Positions 26,766 to 36,518 are shown, counted from the stretch's first letter. The stretch is DNA of 64,000 nt from Chryseobacterium sp. LJ668 (GCF_019613955.1 NZ_CP080443.1:2527001-2591000); one strand, 5' to 3'. Numbers and translations are program-made. Notes: a model not told the origin generated them from the letters alone.

Positions 26766-27674
26766 CTATATACCGACTTTATCCCGATACTGCACAGGCG
26801 TCACGCCCACAACCTTCTTAAACAATCTCGTAAAATAAGAAGGACTTTCAAAACCAAGATCATAAGCAATTCCGGCAACGTTGTTTTCTGAACTTAACAA
26901 TAGATTTTTCGCTTCTTTAATCAAATAGATATGAATATGCTCTAAAGCGGTTTTACCTGTTTCCTGTCTTAAAACATCACTTAGATATCGGGTTGATACA
27001 GAAAGTTTTCCGGCCAGATAATTTACAGTGGGTAAGCCTTCTTTTAAGTGCAAGTCTTTTTCAAAATAAGCATCCACTACTTTTTGGAACTTTTTTACCA
27101 TTGTTCCGGAAACATTCAAACTTCTGTCGATGAATTGTCTTTTGTAGAACCGGTCTGAATATTTAAGGATAGAATCGATGTGCGAAAGAATAATTTCACG
27201 ACTGAATTCATCCGAGTTTTCATCATATTCTTTTCTGATTTTATCGTACAGTTCCCACATTATGAGTTCTTCAGCCGGAGAAAGATGTAAAGCTTCATTA
27301 ATCTCATATTCGAAATATCCATATTTTTTGATTTGCTCAAAAAGTGGATGACCGGAAAGATAATCTTCGTGGAAAAACATCACAAAACCTTTTTCTGCAA
27401 ACTGAACATTACTCACTTCAATAATTTGTCTCGGCTTCATAAAAACCGTAGAACCATTGCTGTGATCATATTTTGTTTTACCGTAAAGAACGTAACCAGA
27501 CTTGATCTTTTTTAAAGCCACCATATAAAAATCCCCGGTAAACTTGTCTTCTCCTACCGAGTAAGTCATCAGTTCTTTGCAGGTCATCAAACTTAATAAA
27601 GGATGTTTGGGTGCTTCAAAACCGCTTTTCTCGTGGAGCTCGGTTATGCTTTTGTAATGGTTGATCTTTTCCAT
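26766..27674 (-). CDS. AraC family transcriptional regulator (first of three paralogues paired with SDR genes)
   Basis: 302 residues: an N-terminal sensing domain of about 190 residues (MTCKELMTYSVGEDKFTGDF, FMKPRQIIEVSNVQFAEKGF, FYKRQFIDRS) and a C-terminal double helix-turn-helix (VNYLAGKLSVSTRYLSDVLR, GIAYDLGFESPSYFTRLFKK, VGVTPVQYRDK). Divergent from the SDR gene at 27853, with operator A between them, so it is the best candidate to bind the TGTGCTA motif. Close relative of the gene at 39047 and more distant from 32437. Confidence 0.93.
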   Translation of the reverse strand: MEKINHYKSITELHEKSGFEAPKHPLLSLMTCKELMTYSVGEDKFTGDFYMVALKKIKSGYVLYGKTKYDHSNGSTVFMKPRQIIEVSNVQFAEKGFVMFFHEDYLSGHPLFEQIKKYGYFEYEINEALHLSPAEELIMWELYDKIRKEYDENSDEFSREIILSHIDSILKYSDRFYKRQFIDRSLNVSGTMVKKFQKVVDAYFEKDLHLKEGLPTVNYLAGKLSVSTRYLSDVLRQETGKTALEHIHIYLIKEAKNLLLSSENNVAGIAYDLGFESPSYFTRLFKKVVGVTPVQYRDKVGI

Positions 27675-27752
27675 AGTTCAGTTTTAAATCAAAGGATAAT
27701 AGTTTTTGTTCCTAATTATTTTCAGGCAGCATAGAAAATGGTTTCGTATTTC

Positions 27753-27810
27753 TGTGCTATTCTTCCGCTGATTTGGGTTAGACCATCAGCAGTAGGTTGA
27801 GATAACTTTG
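27753..27810 (+). promoter_or_regulatory. Operator A and promoter of the SDR gene 27853
   Basis: TGTGCTATTCTTCCGCTG starts at 27753; the -7 box TAACTTTG begins 50 bases later at 27803. No -33 TTG at the usual distance, which fits an activator-dependent promoter. Initial transcribed bases TCCTATCAAAA recur at sites B-E. Confidence 0.7.
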
Positions 27811-27852
27811 TCCTATCAAAATTAAACAATTAACAATTAAAATTTTAACAAA

Positions 27853-28674
27853 ATGCAAAAAACAATTTTTATCACAGGAGCATCAAGAGGATTCGGAAAA
27901 CTATGGACAGAAGCTTTTCTTAAAAGAGGAGACAAAGTAGCTGCAACTTCCAGAAACGCAGATGCTTTTAAAGATCTGGCTGAACAATATGGCGACCAAT
28001 TTTTACCTCTTTCTTTGGATATTACAGACAGAAAATCAGTTTTTGAAACCGTACAAAAAGCAAAAGAGCATTTCGGAAGTTTAGATGTGGTCATTAATAA
28101 TGCAGGTTACGGCGTTTTCGGAGCGGTTGAAGAAGTTGGGGAAAAGGTTACTAAAGACGTTTTCGAAGCGAATGTTTTCGGAACACTTTGGGTAACCCAG
28201 GCAGCTTTGCCAATTTTCAGAGAACAGGGTAGTGGTCACGTTATTCAGCTTTCAAGTGTTCTTGGAGTTTGGAGTTTACCGACGCTAGGGATTTACAACG
28301 CAACTAAATTTGCTGTAGAAGGTTTCAGCGAAGCTTTGGCAAGCGAAGTAAAAGATTTTGGAATCAATGTTACGATGATTGAGCCAAACGGTTATACAAC
28401 AGATTTCGGTGGAACATCAGCCATTCACGGCGATGCGATTCCTGCTTATGATGCTTTAAAATCAACTTTAGGAGAAATGGAAGGTCTTTTACCAGAAGAT
28501 TACGGAAAACCGGAAGCGACCGTTCCAGCAATTCTTAAATTAATCGACAGCGAAAATCCACCATTACGTTTATTCTTAGGAAAATTAGGATTGCCAAAAA
28601 CAGAGCGTGTTTATGCAGAAAAAATCCAGACCTGGACAGATTGGAAAGAAGTTTCTGAGGCAGCACACGGATAA
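27853..28674 (+). CDS. Short-chain dehydrogenase/reductase (SDR)
   Basis: 273-residue NAD(P)-dependent oxidoreductase of classical SDR type. Cofactor motif TGASRGFG, NNAG, catalytic serine block QLSSVLG and active-site YNATK. Conserved tail WTDWKEVSEAAHG. Paralogue of the SDR at 38138, with which it shares the KLWxEAxLKRGDKVA start and the ENPPLRLFLGK region. Expressed from the operator A promoter and divergent from its presumed AraC regulator. Substrate unknown. Confidence 0.93.
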   Translation: MQKTIFITGASRGFGKLWTEAFLKRGDKVAATSRNADAFKDLAEQYGDQFLPLSLDITDRKSVFETVQKAKEHFGSLDVVINNAGYGVFGAVEEVGEKVTKDVFEANVFGTLWVTQAALPIFREQGSGHVIQLSSVLGVWSLPTLGIYNATKFAVEGFSEALASEVKDFGINVTMIEPNGYTTDFGGTSAIHGDAIPAYDALKSTLGEMEGLLPEDYGKPEATVPAILKLIDSENPPLRLFLGKLGLPKTERVYAEKIQTWTDWKEVSEAAHG

Positions 28675-28823
28675 ATATATCAAACAATGATATAAGAAAC
28701 TGAGAATTTCATCAGAATCAATTTCAATGTAAAGAAGTGATTTTGATGAAATTTTGCTTTTTATATTCAATCGGATAATTACAAAAGTAACCACTGAAAC
28801 CAAAACATTAATCGAAAATTATT

Positions 28824-30044
28824 ATGAAACCACAAAACTTAAAATATCTTCAAAGCAGCACTTTGCTGGCATTTATACTGATTCCTTTAGGAGGTTTGAC
28901 TACAGACATTTATATTCCATCATTGCCGGCAATGTCTAAAGATTTGAATGTATCGATGCAGCAAGTGCAACTTTCTTTACTGCTTTTTATGGTCAGTTCC
29001 GGTTTCAGTCAGCTTTTTATAGGAAGCATTCTGGACAGTTTTGGAAGATATAGAATCAATATCATTGCTCTCATTATTTTTTCAATGGCGAGTTTTACGA
29101 TTGCTGCCGTTCCCGATATCTACGTTATTTACGCAATGAGAATTATTCAGGGGATCACGGTCTCGTTGATAATTGTCGGGAAAAGAGCCTTTTTTGTAGA
29201 TATGTACAAAGGCGAAAAACTGAAACATTACACCAGTTTATTTTCCATCGTTTGGGCTACAGCTCCTATTGTCGCTCCGTTTATTGGCGGTTATCTGCAG
29301 GTACATTTGGGCTGGCAATCTAATTTCTACCTTTTAGGTATTCTCACGGTAACGGTTTTGCTTTTTGAGCTGAGATTCACAGGAGAATCTTTAAAAAACT
29401 TTCAGAAATTCAAACGAAAAGAAATCTCTACTGTTTATAAAAAGATGTTGGGAACACCGGATTTTATATTGGCTTTACTGATTATTGGGCTCAGTTATTC
29501 GCTTTTAGTGATTTATGGAATTGCAAGTCCTTTTATTATCGAAAAAGTGTATGGCTATACGCCGGTAGTTACAGGCTACAGTTCTTTAGCCTCTGGAATT
29601 GCGTTGATGAGTGGTGGTATTATTTCAAAACTATTAATTAAAAAAGGATTATTCCTAAAAATTAATACCGCTGTTTCTATTCAAATCATAATAGCGGTTT
29701 TGATGCTCATCATTACCTCAAAATGTGACAGTCTAATTTTCCTTCTGGCATTTACTTTATCAATTCATTTACTTTCCGGATTTATTTTCAACAATGCTTA
29801 TGCTTACAGTTTACAGAGATTTACTACCAATGCGGGAATTGCCAGCGGACTGACTGGTGGAGGTGTTTATGTGGTAAGTTCAGTAGTTGGATATGGTTTG
29901 ATTAATATATTTGACATCAAAAACATCCAGACTTTATCCGTGGTTAATGTACTAATTATCTCGCTACTGCTAATCAGTATTTTGTTGTTCAAAAGAGCTA
30001 CATCTGAAGGCAAAGAAATTCCAGAACATTTGGTTAAAAATTAA
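28824..30044 (+). CDS. MFS multidrug transporter, Bcr/CflA type
   Basis: 406 residues, 12 predicted membrane helices. Opening segment LIPLGGLTTDIYIPSLPAM is typical of the Bcr/CflA drug:H+ antiporters, as is QLFIGSILDSFGRYRI (the conserved loop 2-3 motif). Other helices include IIQGITVSLIIVGKRAFFVD and GGYLQVHLGWQSNFYLLGIL. The gene follows the SDR by about 150 bases on the same strand and may export a metabolite or toxic compound handled by the cluster (inference). Confidence 0.9.
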   Translation: MKPQNLKYLQSSTLLAFILIPLGGLTTDIYIPSLPAMSKDLNVSMQQVQLSLLLFMVSSGFSQLFIGSILDSFGRYRINIIALIIFSMASFTIAAVPDIYVIYAMRIIQGITVSLIIVGKRAFFVDMYKGEKLKHYTSLFSIVWATAPIVAPFIGGYLQVHLGWQSNFYLLGILTVTVLLFELRFTGESLKNFQKFKRKEISTVYKKMLGTPDFILALLIIGLSYSLLVIYGIASPFIIEKVYGYTPVVTGYSSLASGIALMSGGIISKLLIKKGLFLKINTAVSIQIIIAVLMLIITSKCDSLIFLLAFTLSIHLLSGFIFNNAYAYSLQRFTTNAGIASGLTGGGVYVVSSVVGYGLINIFDIKNIQTLSVVNVLIISLLLISILLFKRATSEGKEIPEHLVKN

Positions 30045-30058
30045 TATTCAAAATGACC

Positions 30059-30121
30059 TTTTTTACAAACCAAATTTGAACTTTTCTACAAAGTTAAAGA
30101 CAAATCATCGTCCTAAATTTG
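30059..30121 (+). promoter_or_regulatory. Promoter with direct repeats before the aldehyde dehydrogenase gene
   Basis: Two direct repeats, TTTTTTACAAA at 30059 and TTTTCTACAAA at 30082, 23 bases apart and placed just upstream of the -7 box TAAATTTG at 30114-30121. Spacing of two helical turns is typical for AraC-type sites, and an AraC gene (31623) follows the target gene. Confidence 0.5.
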
Positions 30122-30140
30122 TTTCATTAAAATCATCAAA

Positions 30141-31556
30141 ATGAAAACAGTAAATAAAGTTTACATCAACGGCGAATTTGTAACGCCTCACGGAACAGAA
30201 ATTTTTGACCTTATCAATCCTTCCAATAATCAAAAGATTGGCGAAGTGACATTGGCTGACGAAACCGACACGAAAAATGCAATCGCTGCCGCCAAAGAAG
30301 CTTTTAAAACATTTTCTAAATCAACAGTGACTGAACGAATCGATTATTTAACAAAACTAAAAGTAGCAGTTGAAAAAAGACAGCAGGATTTCATCGATAT
30401 AATGATTGAAGAATACGGCGGCACTCATCAATTCGTCACAATGAGCAACAAATATACGGGCGCTTGGTTCGACAGTATGATTGAAGTTCTTAACACCTAT
30501 AAATTCGAAAAAACAATCAATTCTTCATTGGTAAAATTACAACCCGTCGGTGTAGTCGGAATCATCACACCTTGGAATGCCAGCAACAGTTCGGTTTGCA
30601 GCAAAGTAGCAACAGCCATTGCCGCTGGATGTACCGTTGTCATCAAACCGAGCGAAATGAGCGCTTTGCAGACACAGGTTTTGATGGAAGCTTTCCACGA
30701 TGCAGGTTTGCCGAAAGGCATTATCAATTTTGTAACAGGTTTGGGAAATATTGTTGGAACAGAATTAACCGGCAATCCAGATGTTTCCAAAATCTCCTTC
30801 ACAGGTTCCACGGCAGTCGGAAAACTGATTGCAAAAACGGCAGTTGATACAATGAAACGGGTCACTTTGGAATTGGGAGGAAAATCTCCAAACATTATTC
30901 TCGACGATGCAGATTTGGAAAAAGCAATTCCGATGGCAGTTTACGGTGCTTATATGAACAGTGCTCAGGCGTGCATTGCTCCGACAAGACTTTTAGTTCC
31001 GGAAAATAAACTCAATGAAGTCAATGCAATTGCCAAAACAGTTGCTGAAAAGATGGTAGTTGGCTTACCTCAGAATGAAAACACCAATATTGGTCCGATG
31101 GTCAGCGTAAAGCAATTCGACAGAGTTCAAAATTATATTAAAATAGGTTTGGAAGAAGGCGCAACTTTACTTGCAGGTGGCGAAGGAAAACCCGAAGGTT
31201 TGGAAAAAGGAAACTTTGTAAAAGCAACCATTTTTACCAATGTCAACAACAAAATGAGAATCGCACAGGAAGAGATTTTCGGTCCCGTTTTATCCATTAT
31301 TCCTTACAAAACCGAAGAAGAAGCGATAAAAATTGCAAACGATTCGCCTTATGGTTTGGCGGCTTACATCAGTTCAGCGGACGAAGATAGAGCAATGCGT
31401 GTTGCTTCTCAGATTGATGCGGGAAGAATCTGTGTAAATGGTTTCAGTCACGACCCGTTGGTGCCGTTCGGTGGTTTCAAACAATCGGGAATCGGAAGAG
31501 AATATGGTGCTTACGGTTTGGAAGCTTATCTTGAACCAAAAGCCATTCTGAAATAA
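30141..31556 (+). CDS. Aldehyde dehydrogenase family protein
   Basis: 471-residue NAD(P)-dependent aldehyde dehydrogenase, cytosolic. Family landmarks are all present: PWNASNSSVCSKVATAIAAG, KPSEMSALQTQVL, SFTGSTAVGK, the general base in LELGGKSPNIILDDAD, catalytic cysteine in SAQACIAPTRLL, EEIFGPVLSI and GGFKQSGIGREYG. Oxidises an aldehyde to an acid; the substrate is not fixed by sequence. Followed by a terminator and an AraC gene; direct repeats upstream suggest specific regulation. Confidence 0.96.
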   Translation: MKTVNKVYINGEFVTPHGTEIFDLINPSNNQKIGEVTLADETDTKNAIAAAKEAFKTFSKSTVTERIDYLTKLKVAVEKRQQDFIDIMIEEYGGTHQFVTMSNKYTGAWFDSMIEVLNTYKFEKTINSSLVKLQPVGVVGIITPWNASNSSVCSKVATAIAAGCTVVIKPSEMSALQTQVLMEAFHDAGLPKGIINFVTGLGNIVGTELTGNPDVSKISFTGSTAVGKLIAKTAVDTMKRVTLELGGKSPNIILDDADLEKAIPMAVYGAYMNSAQACIAPTRLLVPENKLNEVNAIAKTVAEKMVVGLPQNENTNIGPMVSVKQFDRVQNYIKIGLEEGATLLAGGEGKPEGLEKGNFVKATIFTNVNNKMRIAQEEIFGPVLSIIPYKTEEEAIKIANDSPYGLAAYISSADEDRAMRVASQIDAGRICVNGFSHDPLVPFGGFKQSGIGREYGAYGLEAYLEPKAILK

Positions 31557-31573
31557 TAATTTGTAAATTTGAT

Positions 31574-31606
31574 AAAGCGTTATCGCCACAGATAACGCTT
31601 TTCTTT
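31574..31606 (+). terminator. Terminator after the aldehyde dehydrogenase gene
   Basis: Stem AAAGCGTTATC / GATAACGCTTT with a GCCACA loop and a T-rich tail. Confidence 0.85.
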
Positions 31607-31622
31607 TAATAATCATTACAAG

Positions 31623-32411
31623 ATGGAAACACCAGATATAGTTTATTCCTGCTACCACGAAGTGAGCAGAAAGGGCGAAAATTTTGTTCCGAAACACACG
31701 CTTTCGTATCAGATTTCGGGTAGTTTTGTGTTGGCAGATGACAAAGAAAATTTTACGGCGAATCCTGGGGATTTCAATTTAATCAGAAAAAACCAATTGG
31801 TTAAATTTGTCAAGATTCCACCTGAAAACGGTGTTTTTGAAAGTATGAACATTTATTTGAGTGATGAAAATTTAATCAATTTTTCAAAAGAATATCATTT
31901 AGAAGCAGAACATTCTGTTGCTACTAAACCTCTTATTCCAATAGAGGTCAATGCAGTCCTTCAGAATTTTATGACTTCATTAAAAACAATTCTTGAAAGC
32001 GATTTCAAAAACCAATCTTTAATAGATTTAAAAATAAAAGAACTTCTTCTAATTTTACTGCAAACGAAACCCGAACTGAAAAATATCCTTTTCGATTTCT
32101 CAGAGCCATTTAAAATTGATTTGGAAGCGTTTATGAACCAAAACTACCGCTACAATGTTAATCTCGAGCGTTTCGCTTATTTGACGGGAAGAAGTCTTGC
32201 CACTTTCAAGCGTGATTTTGAAAAAGTATTTCAAACTTCGCCCCACAAATGGATTCTTCAAAAACGGTTGAATGAAGCACATTTCCTTATGAAAGAAGGT
32301 AAATCTGCATCGGATATTTTTGTCGATTTGGGTTTTGAAGACCTTTCGCATTTTTCTTATGTTTTCAAAAAGCAGTTTGGGTACAGTCCGACGAAAATTG
32401 AGAAGGTTTAA
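31623..32411 (+). CDS. AraC family transcriptional regulator, near-identical to 46479
   Basis: 262 residues. An ExsA-like N-terminal sensing domain (DIVYSCYHEVSRKGENFVPK, GDFNLIRKNQLVKFVKIPPE) precedes the double helix-turn-helix (LERFAYLTGRSLATFKRDFE, DIFVDLGFEDLSHFSYVFKK). The protein at 46479 differs at roughly one residue in ten. Sits 67 bases after the aldehyde dehydrogenase gene, which it probably controls through the direct repeats at 30059. Convergent with the next AraC gene. Confidence 0.93.
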   Translation: METPDIVYSCYHEVSRKGENFVPKHTLSYQISGSFVLADDKENFTANPGDFNLIRKNQLVKFVKIPPENGVFESMNIYLSDENLINFSKEYHLEAEHSVATKPLIPIEVNAVLQNFMTSLKTILESDFKNQSLIDLKIKELLLILLQTKPELKNILFDFSEPFKIDLEAFMNQNYRYNVNLERFAYLTGRSLATFKRDFEKVFQTSPHKWILQKRLNEAHFLMKEGKSASDIFVDLGFEDLSHFSYVFKKQFGYSPTKIEKV

Positions 32412-32436
32412 GACTATTTGATAAAATTAATAATTT

Positions 32437-33339
32437 CTAATTTTTCCTGAAATGAAGTGGCGATAATCCTGTCTTCGTTTTGAATATTTTCGAGAAATGA
32501 GAAGGATGTTCAAATCCGAGCTCATACGCAATTTCACTGATGGATTTTGAAGTTCCAAGCAACAAGTTTTTTGCTTTCTCAACCAACTTGAGATGAATAT
32601 GTTCAATCGTTGTTTTCCCGGAATATTTGGTGAGAAGGTCAGATAAATAATTAGATGAAAGATGAAGGTTTTCTGCGAAATATTTCACTTCGGGAATCCC
32701 TTTGTCAATCAGATTAGCATCATCAAAATACTGATTAAGCAATTGTTCAAAATTCTGAAGAATATCGCTGCTCACCTTTGACCTTGTAAAAAACTGCCTT
32801 TCGTAGAAACGATCACAATAGTTGAGGAGTAGCTCAATATTATTTAAAATCAAACCTTGTGTATGGCGGTCGATGTTTTTAGAATATTCTGCTTCGATGG
32901 TAGAAATTATCGTCACAAGCGTCTTCTTTTCCTCATCAGAAACGTGCAGTGCTTCATTGCTTCCGTAGTCAAAAAAAGTATAGTTCCGAATCTTTTTACC
33001 CAATTCGGAACCATAAATAAAATCCGGATGAAACGCCAGAAACCAACCTTCATCAATTTCAGTATCAGAACTTGGTTGCATTACCTGGTCTGGTGCAGTG
33101 AACATCAAAGCGCCTTCCTGAAAATCATAATCTGAACGACCATATTTCAAGCTGCCGTGGAATTTTTTGTAAACAACCGTATACAAACTCAGATGATAAA
33201 AATGATGCGCAAAATCCACATCTTTTCTCTTTATTTTTGTAAGGTCGATTACAGTAACCATAGGATGTTTCGGACTTTCAAGACTGTAATATTGATGAAG
33301 GTCTGCAATCGAATAAATGTTGATGAATGATTCCGGCAT
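32437..33339 (-). CDS. AraC family transcriptional regulator (second of three paralogues paired with SDR genes)
   Basis: 300 residues with the same architecture as 26766: N-terminal sensing part (GSLKYGRSDYDFQEGALMFT, FFDYGSNEALHVSDEEKKTL, FYERQFFTRSKVSS) and C-terminal double helix-turn-helix (YFAENLHLSSNYLSDLLTKY, EIAYELGFEHPSHFSKIFKT). It lies 43 bases downstream of an SDR gene on the same strand, so AraC and SDR are again partners. A TAACTTTA word in the gap may give it an extra promoter. Confidence 0.92.
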   Translation of the reverse strand: MPESFINIYSIADLHQYYSLESPKHPMVTVIDLTKIKRKDVDFAHHFYHLSLYTVVYKKFHGSLKYGRSDYDFQEGALMFTAPDQVMQPSSDTEIDEGWFLAFHPDFIYGSELGKKIRNYTFFDYGSNEALHVSDEEKKTLVTIISTIEAEYSKNIDRHTQGLILNNIELLLNYCDRFYERQFFTRSKVSSDILQNFEQLLNQYFDDANLIDKGIPEVKYFAENLHLSSNYLSDLLTKYSGKTTIEHIHLKLVEKAKNLLLGTSKSISEIAYELGFEHPSHFSKIFKTKTGLSPLHFRKN

Positions 33340-33382
33340 TTTCTTGGAATTTGTAATGATAAAGTTAAATATTATTAAGGCA

Positions 33383-34186
33383 TTACTCGTGCATCAGTCT
33401 TAAAAAATCCTCTTCTGAATTCTTGTTTTTCAAATCGATATAGAACTTTGCATCGTCTCCAATAGGGTATCTCAATTTGGATTGATTGTCGGTCGCAGCT
33501 TCAAAAATTGTTTCCGCCACTTCTTCTGTAGTCGCTTTGGCTAAATGTTCCGTCCGTTTTGTAAACTTTGGGATGAAAGCTGCCAATTCGGTATTGTAAT
33601 CTTCAATCGTATTCTGAATCATCTCCATTCCGTTTCTGAAATTGGTTGCAACGCTTCCCGGTTCCACAATTTTAACGGAAATTCCAAAAGATGACAATTC
33701 AAAATGCAACGCTTCAGAAAAACCTTCAACGGCAAATTTTGAACTGTTGTATAAACTTGCAAACGGTCCCGCTGTAACACCTCCGAAAGATGAAATGTTG
33801 ATGATAACGCCGCTTTTTTGTTTTCTCATCGCCGGTAAGACGACCTTGATCATATTCATCAAACCAAAAACATTGACCTCAAATTGCTTTTGAATCTGAG
33901 ATTCATCCGAAGATTCAAAAACGCCCATCAAACCGTAACCCGCGCTGTTGATGAGAACATCAATTGTTTTAAACTTTTCAATTCCCTGTTCAACTGCATT
34001 TTTAATGCTGGAAGAATCTGTAACATCCAGTTTTACCAAAAGCAGATTTTCGATATTCTTTAATTCTTCTTCTTTTTCCGGAGAACGCATTGCGGCAATG
34101 ACATTCCAGCCTTGGTTTTGAAACAATTTCACAGATGCTTTTCCGAATCCTGATGATGCCCCTGTTATTAATACTGTCTTTTTCAT
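33383..34186 (-). CDS. Short-chain dehydrogenase/reductase
   Basis: 267 residues, classical SDR: TGASSGFG cofactor motif, NSAG in place of NNAG, ISSFGG with catalytic serine and YNSSK active site. C-terminal half (GMEMIQNTIEDYNTELAAFI) fits the oxidoreductase subgroup that includes the other SDRs of the cluster. Upstream of the AraC gene 32437 and divergent from the hydrolase gene at 34486. Confidence 0.93.
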   Translation of the reverse strand: MKKTVLITGASSGFGKASVKLFQNQGWNVIAAMRSPEKEEELKNIENLLLVKLDVTDSSSIKNAVEQGIEKFKTIDVLINSAGYGLMGVFESSDESQIQKQFEVNVFGLMNMIKVVLPAMRKQKSGVIINISSFGGVTAGPFASLYNSSKFAVEGFSEALHFELSSFGISVKIVEPGSVATNFRNGMEMIQNTIEDYNTELAAFIPKFTKRTEHLAKATTEEVAETIFEAATDNQSKLRYPIGDDAKFYIDLKNKNSEEDFLRLMHE

Positions 34187-34343
34187 AATAAATGATTTAA
34201 TATTTCTGAGTACAAATTTCTTTCAAACCGCTGTAGATGATTTGATGATTATAGGGAAACACTTATACATTTCTCTGATTTGATGTATTCAAGTCTTCTT
34301 TATAATTAATCCTAAAAATTTTAAAAAGATATTTCCGTCATTT

Positions 34344-34401
34344 TGTGCTACAAATCCGCTGAAACGGACAATCCATTACATACAGTTGGATACTAACTTT
34401 G
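34344..34401 (+). promoter_or_regulatory. Operator B and promoter of the hydrolase gene 34486
   Basis: TGTGCTACAAATCCGCTGAA starts at 34344; -7 box TAACTTTG begins at 34394, a 50-base spacing identical to site A. The middle (CAAAT) differs while the TGTGCTA and CCGCTGAAA halves are kept. Confidence 0.7.
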
Positions 34402-34485
34402 ACCTATCAAATAACAGTAAAAAAAAATTAAACTGATTATTAGAAGAGAATTTTATTACAGAATAAAAATTAAAAAAAATAGATT

Positions 34486-35328
34486 ATGGGAACTTTAGAA
34501 AATTTAGCAGTAAACGCACCAACACAGTACATCAATGTAAACGGAACCAACTATGCTTACCGTAGATTTGGAAAAAATACAGGTATTCCAATCATAGGTT
34601 TTCAGCACTTTACCGGAACTTTGGATAATTGGGATCCTATCATTGCCAATGGTTTGGCACAGGACAGAGAAGTGATTATTTTCGACAATAAAGGTGTAGG
34701 AAACAGCGATGGCAAAACTCCTGACAATGTTCTGGAGATGACAAAAGATGCCATTAAATTTATAAAAGCTTTAGGAATTGAAAAATTTGATGTTCTGGGT
34801 TTTTCTCTTGGAGGATTTATAGCGCAATATCTGGGCGTTCAGTACAGTGAGATGGTTAGAAAAATCGTTATGGTCGGAACAGCACCGCAAGGCGCAAAAG
34901 TATTGGAGGAATTTTATGATTTGATTGGGCGGGGGTCACAATTGAGTCCGTCTGAATTGTTCTTGTACATCTTTTTTACAAAATCTGAAAAAAGCCTTTC
35001 CAAAGGAAAAGAAACCCTGCAGCGTTTGTTTGAAAGATCAAAAGACAGAGATAAAGACACCGCTGAAAAATCAGTAATGGCACAGGCAAAAGCAATTACG
35101 GATTGGGGAAAAACGTCAGACATTAATATTTCTGAAATTAAACATCCTGTTCTTATTATTCAGGGAAGTAATGACGAGATGATGGATTCTGATACTTCAT
35201 ACGAAATATTCAAAAGTATTCCGAACGCAGTACTTTCTTACTATCCAGATTCGGCACACGGCTCATTCTTCCAATATCCCGAAATGTTTGTCAGCCAAGC
35301 CAATCAATTTTTAAACAACTTTGAATAA
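34486..35328 (+). CDS. Alpha/beta hydrolase
   Basis: 280 residues, cytosolic, no signal peptide. Nucleophile elbow GFSLGG (DVLGFSLGGFIAQYLG), oxyanion region near FQHFTGTLDNWD, acid on GSNDEMMDSD and catalytic histidine in DSAHGSFFQYPE. Belongs to the same subfamily as the following gene; the pair is probably a tandem duplication followed by divergence. Expressed from operator B. Substrates could be esters or C-C hydrolase substrates of an aromatic-degradation type route (inference). Confidence 0.9.
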   Translation: MGTLENLAVNAPTQYINVNGTNYAYRRFGKNTGIPIIGFQHFTGTLDNWDPIIANGLAQDREVIIFDNKGVGNSDGKTPDNVLEMTKDAIKFIKALGIEKFDVLGFSLGGFIAQYLGVQYSEMVRKIVMVGTAPQGAKVLEEFYDLIGRGSQLSPSELFLYIFFTKSEKSLSKGKETLQRLFERSKDRDKDTAEKSVMAQAKAITDWGKTSDINISEIKHPVLIIQGSNDEMMDSDTSYEIFKSIPNAVLSYYPDSAHGSFFQYPEMFVSQANQFLNNFE

Positions 35329-35374
35329 TCATTAAAGTAAAAAACTTTAAAATTCTAATATTAAAATCAATACT

Positions 35375-36226
35375 ATGAAAACATCATCCAACGCAGAGAC
35401 TCAATTTGCAGAAATCAATGGAAACAAAATCGCTTACCGTACGTTCGGAAACGGAACGCCATTATTTTTCATCAACAGATTCAGAGGAATTATCGACACC
35501 TGGGATCCATTATTTGTGGATGCTTTGGCAGAAAAAAATACAGTGATTCTTTTTGATTATCCTGGAATTGGAAGCTCGGAAGGTGAGTTGCCATTAGACG
35601 TTTTGGAAGTGGCTAAAACTGTTCCTGCGTTGGCAGATTATTTGGAAATTGATAAATTCAACGTTTTGGGTTGGTCTTACGGCGGGTTGGTAACGCAATC
35701 TGTAACATTCCAAAATCCACACCGTGTTTTGAAAACTGTTTTAATTGGAACCAATCCTCCGGGAGTGAATGAAATTCCTATAGAACCTGTATTTTTTGAA
35801 CACGCTTTGAAGTCAGAAAATGATTTGGAGGACGAATATTATCTGTTCTTCGAGCCCTCTTCAGAAAAAAGCAGACAGGCAGCCAGAGAATCACACGATA
35901 GAATAGCTGAACGGTTGGATAAGTCATTAATTCCTTCAACACCGGAGCTTTTCCAAAGATATTTCGCGGGTTCTACTCCATTTAAAGAAGATAAATTAAA
36001 CTTCCGTAATGGCTATAGAACCTTGAAAACGGCAGTTCTGATTATTTCAGGTGACCACGATATCAGCTTTGCCACCGAAAACTGGTTTCCATTATTGAAA
36101 AATGCACCAGCAATGCAACATATTATTATGAATGACGCTGGGCACGGACCGCATCATCAATATCCAGAATTGGCAAGCGGATACATTAATCATTTCTTAA
36201 AACAATCTATTGTGTTAATGCATTAG
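35375..36226 (+). CDS. Alpha/beta hydrolase, tandem paralogue
   Basis: 283 residues with nucleophile elbow GWSYGG (NVLGWSYGGLVTQS), FDYPGIGSSEG, acid within SGDHDISF and catalytic histidine in DAGHGPHHQYPE. Follows the first hydrolase by 46 bases and should share its operator B transcript. Motifs around the elbow and histidine are conserved between the two, but loops differ, suggesting distinct substrates. Confidence 0.9.
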   Translation: MKTSSNAETQFAEINGNKIAYRTFGNGTPLFFINRFRGIIDTWDPLFVDALAEKNTVILFDYPGIGSSEGELPLDVLEVAKTVPALADYLEIDKFNVLGWSYGGLVTQSVTFQNPHRVLKTVLIGTNPPGVNEIPIEPVFFEHALKSENDLEDEYYLFFEPSSEKSRQAARESHDRIAERLDKSLIPSTPELFQRYFAGSTPFKEDKLNFRNGYRTLKTAVLIISGDHDISFATENWFPLLKNAPAMQHIIMNDAGHGPHHQYPELASGYINHFLKQSIVLMH

Positions 36227-36387
36227 TGCTGTTCCTATAAATCTTTTAAATATGTTACTGTCCAAAAGATTATAAAAATTATTTTGACTACCAGATCTTG
36301 AAGGATTTTATAATGGATTGATTAAATTAATTTTAACCATCAAGTAAAGCATTTTAATTGCATTTAGTGGTTCTACCCATAAAACAC

Positions 36388-36416
36388 AAACGCTACTTAT
36401 AATTAAGTGGCGTTTT
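36388..36416 (+). terminator. Terminator after the hydrolase pair
   Basis: Stem AAACGCTACTT / AAGTGGCGTTT (one G-T pair) followed by TTTT. Between 36227 and this hairpin no gene is seen. Confidence 0.75.
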
Positions 36417-36518
36417 CTGTTATTTGGACTATGAAATCAACTTCAATTTGAGAGGTTTTATTTGTCCAGCAGTTCGTTGTGTCTGTTTTATTTTAAATAA
36501 AAATATATTTCGTGATTC

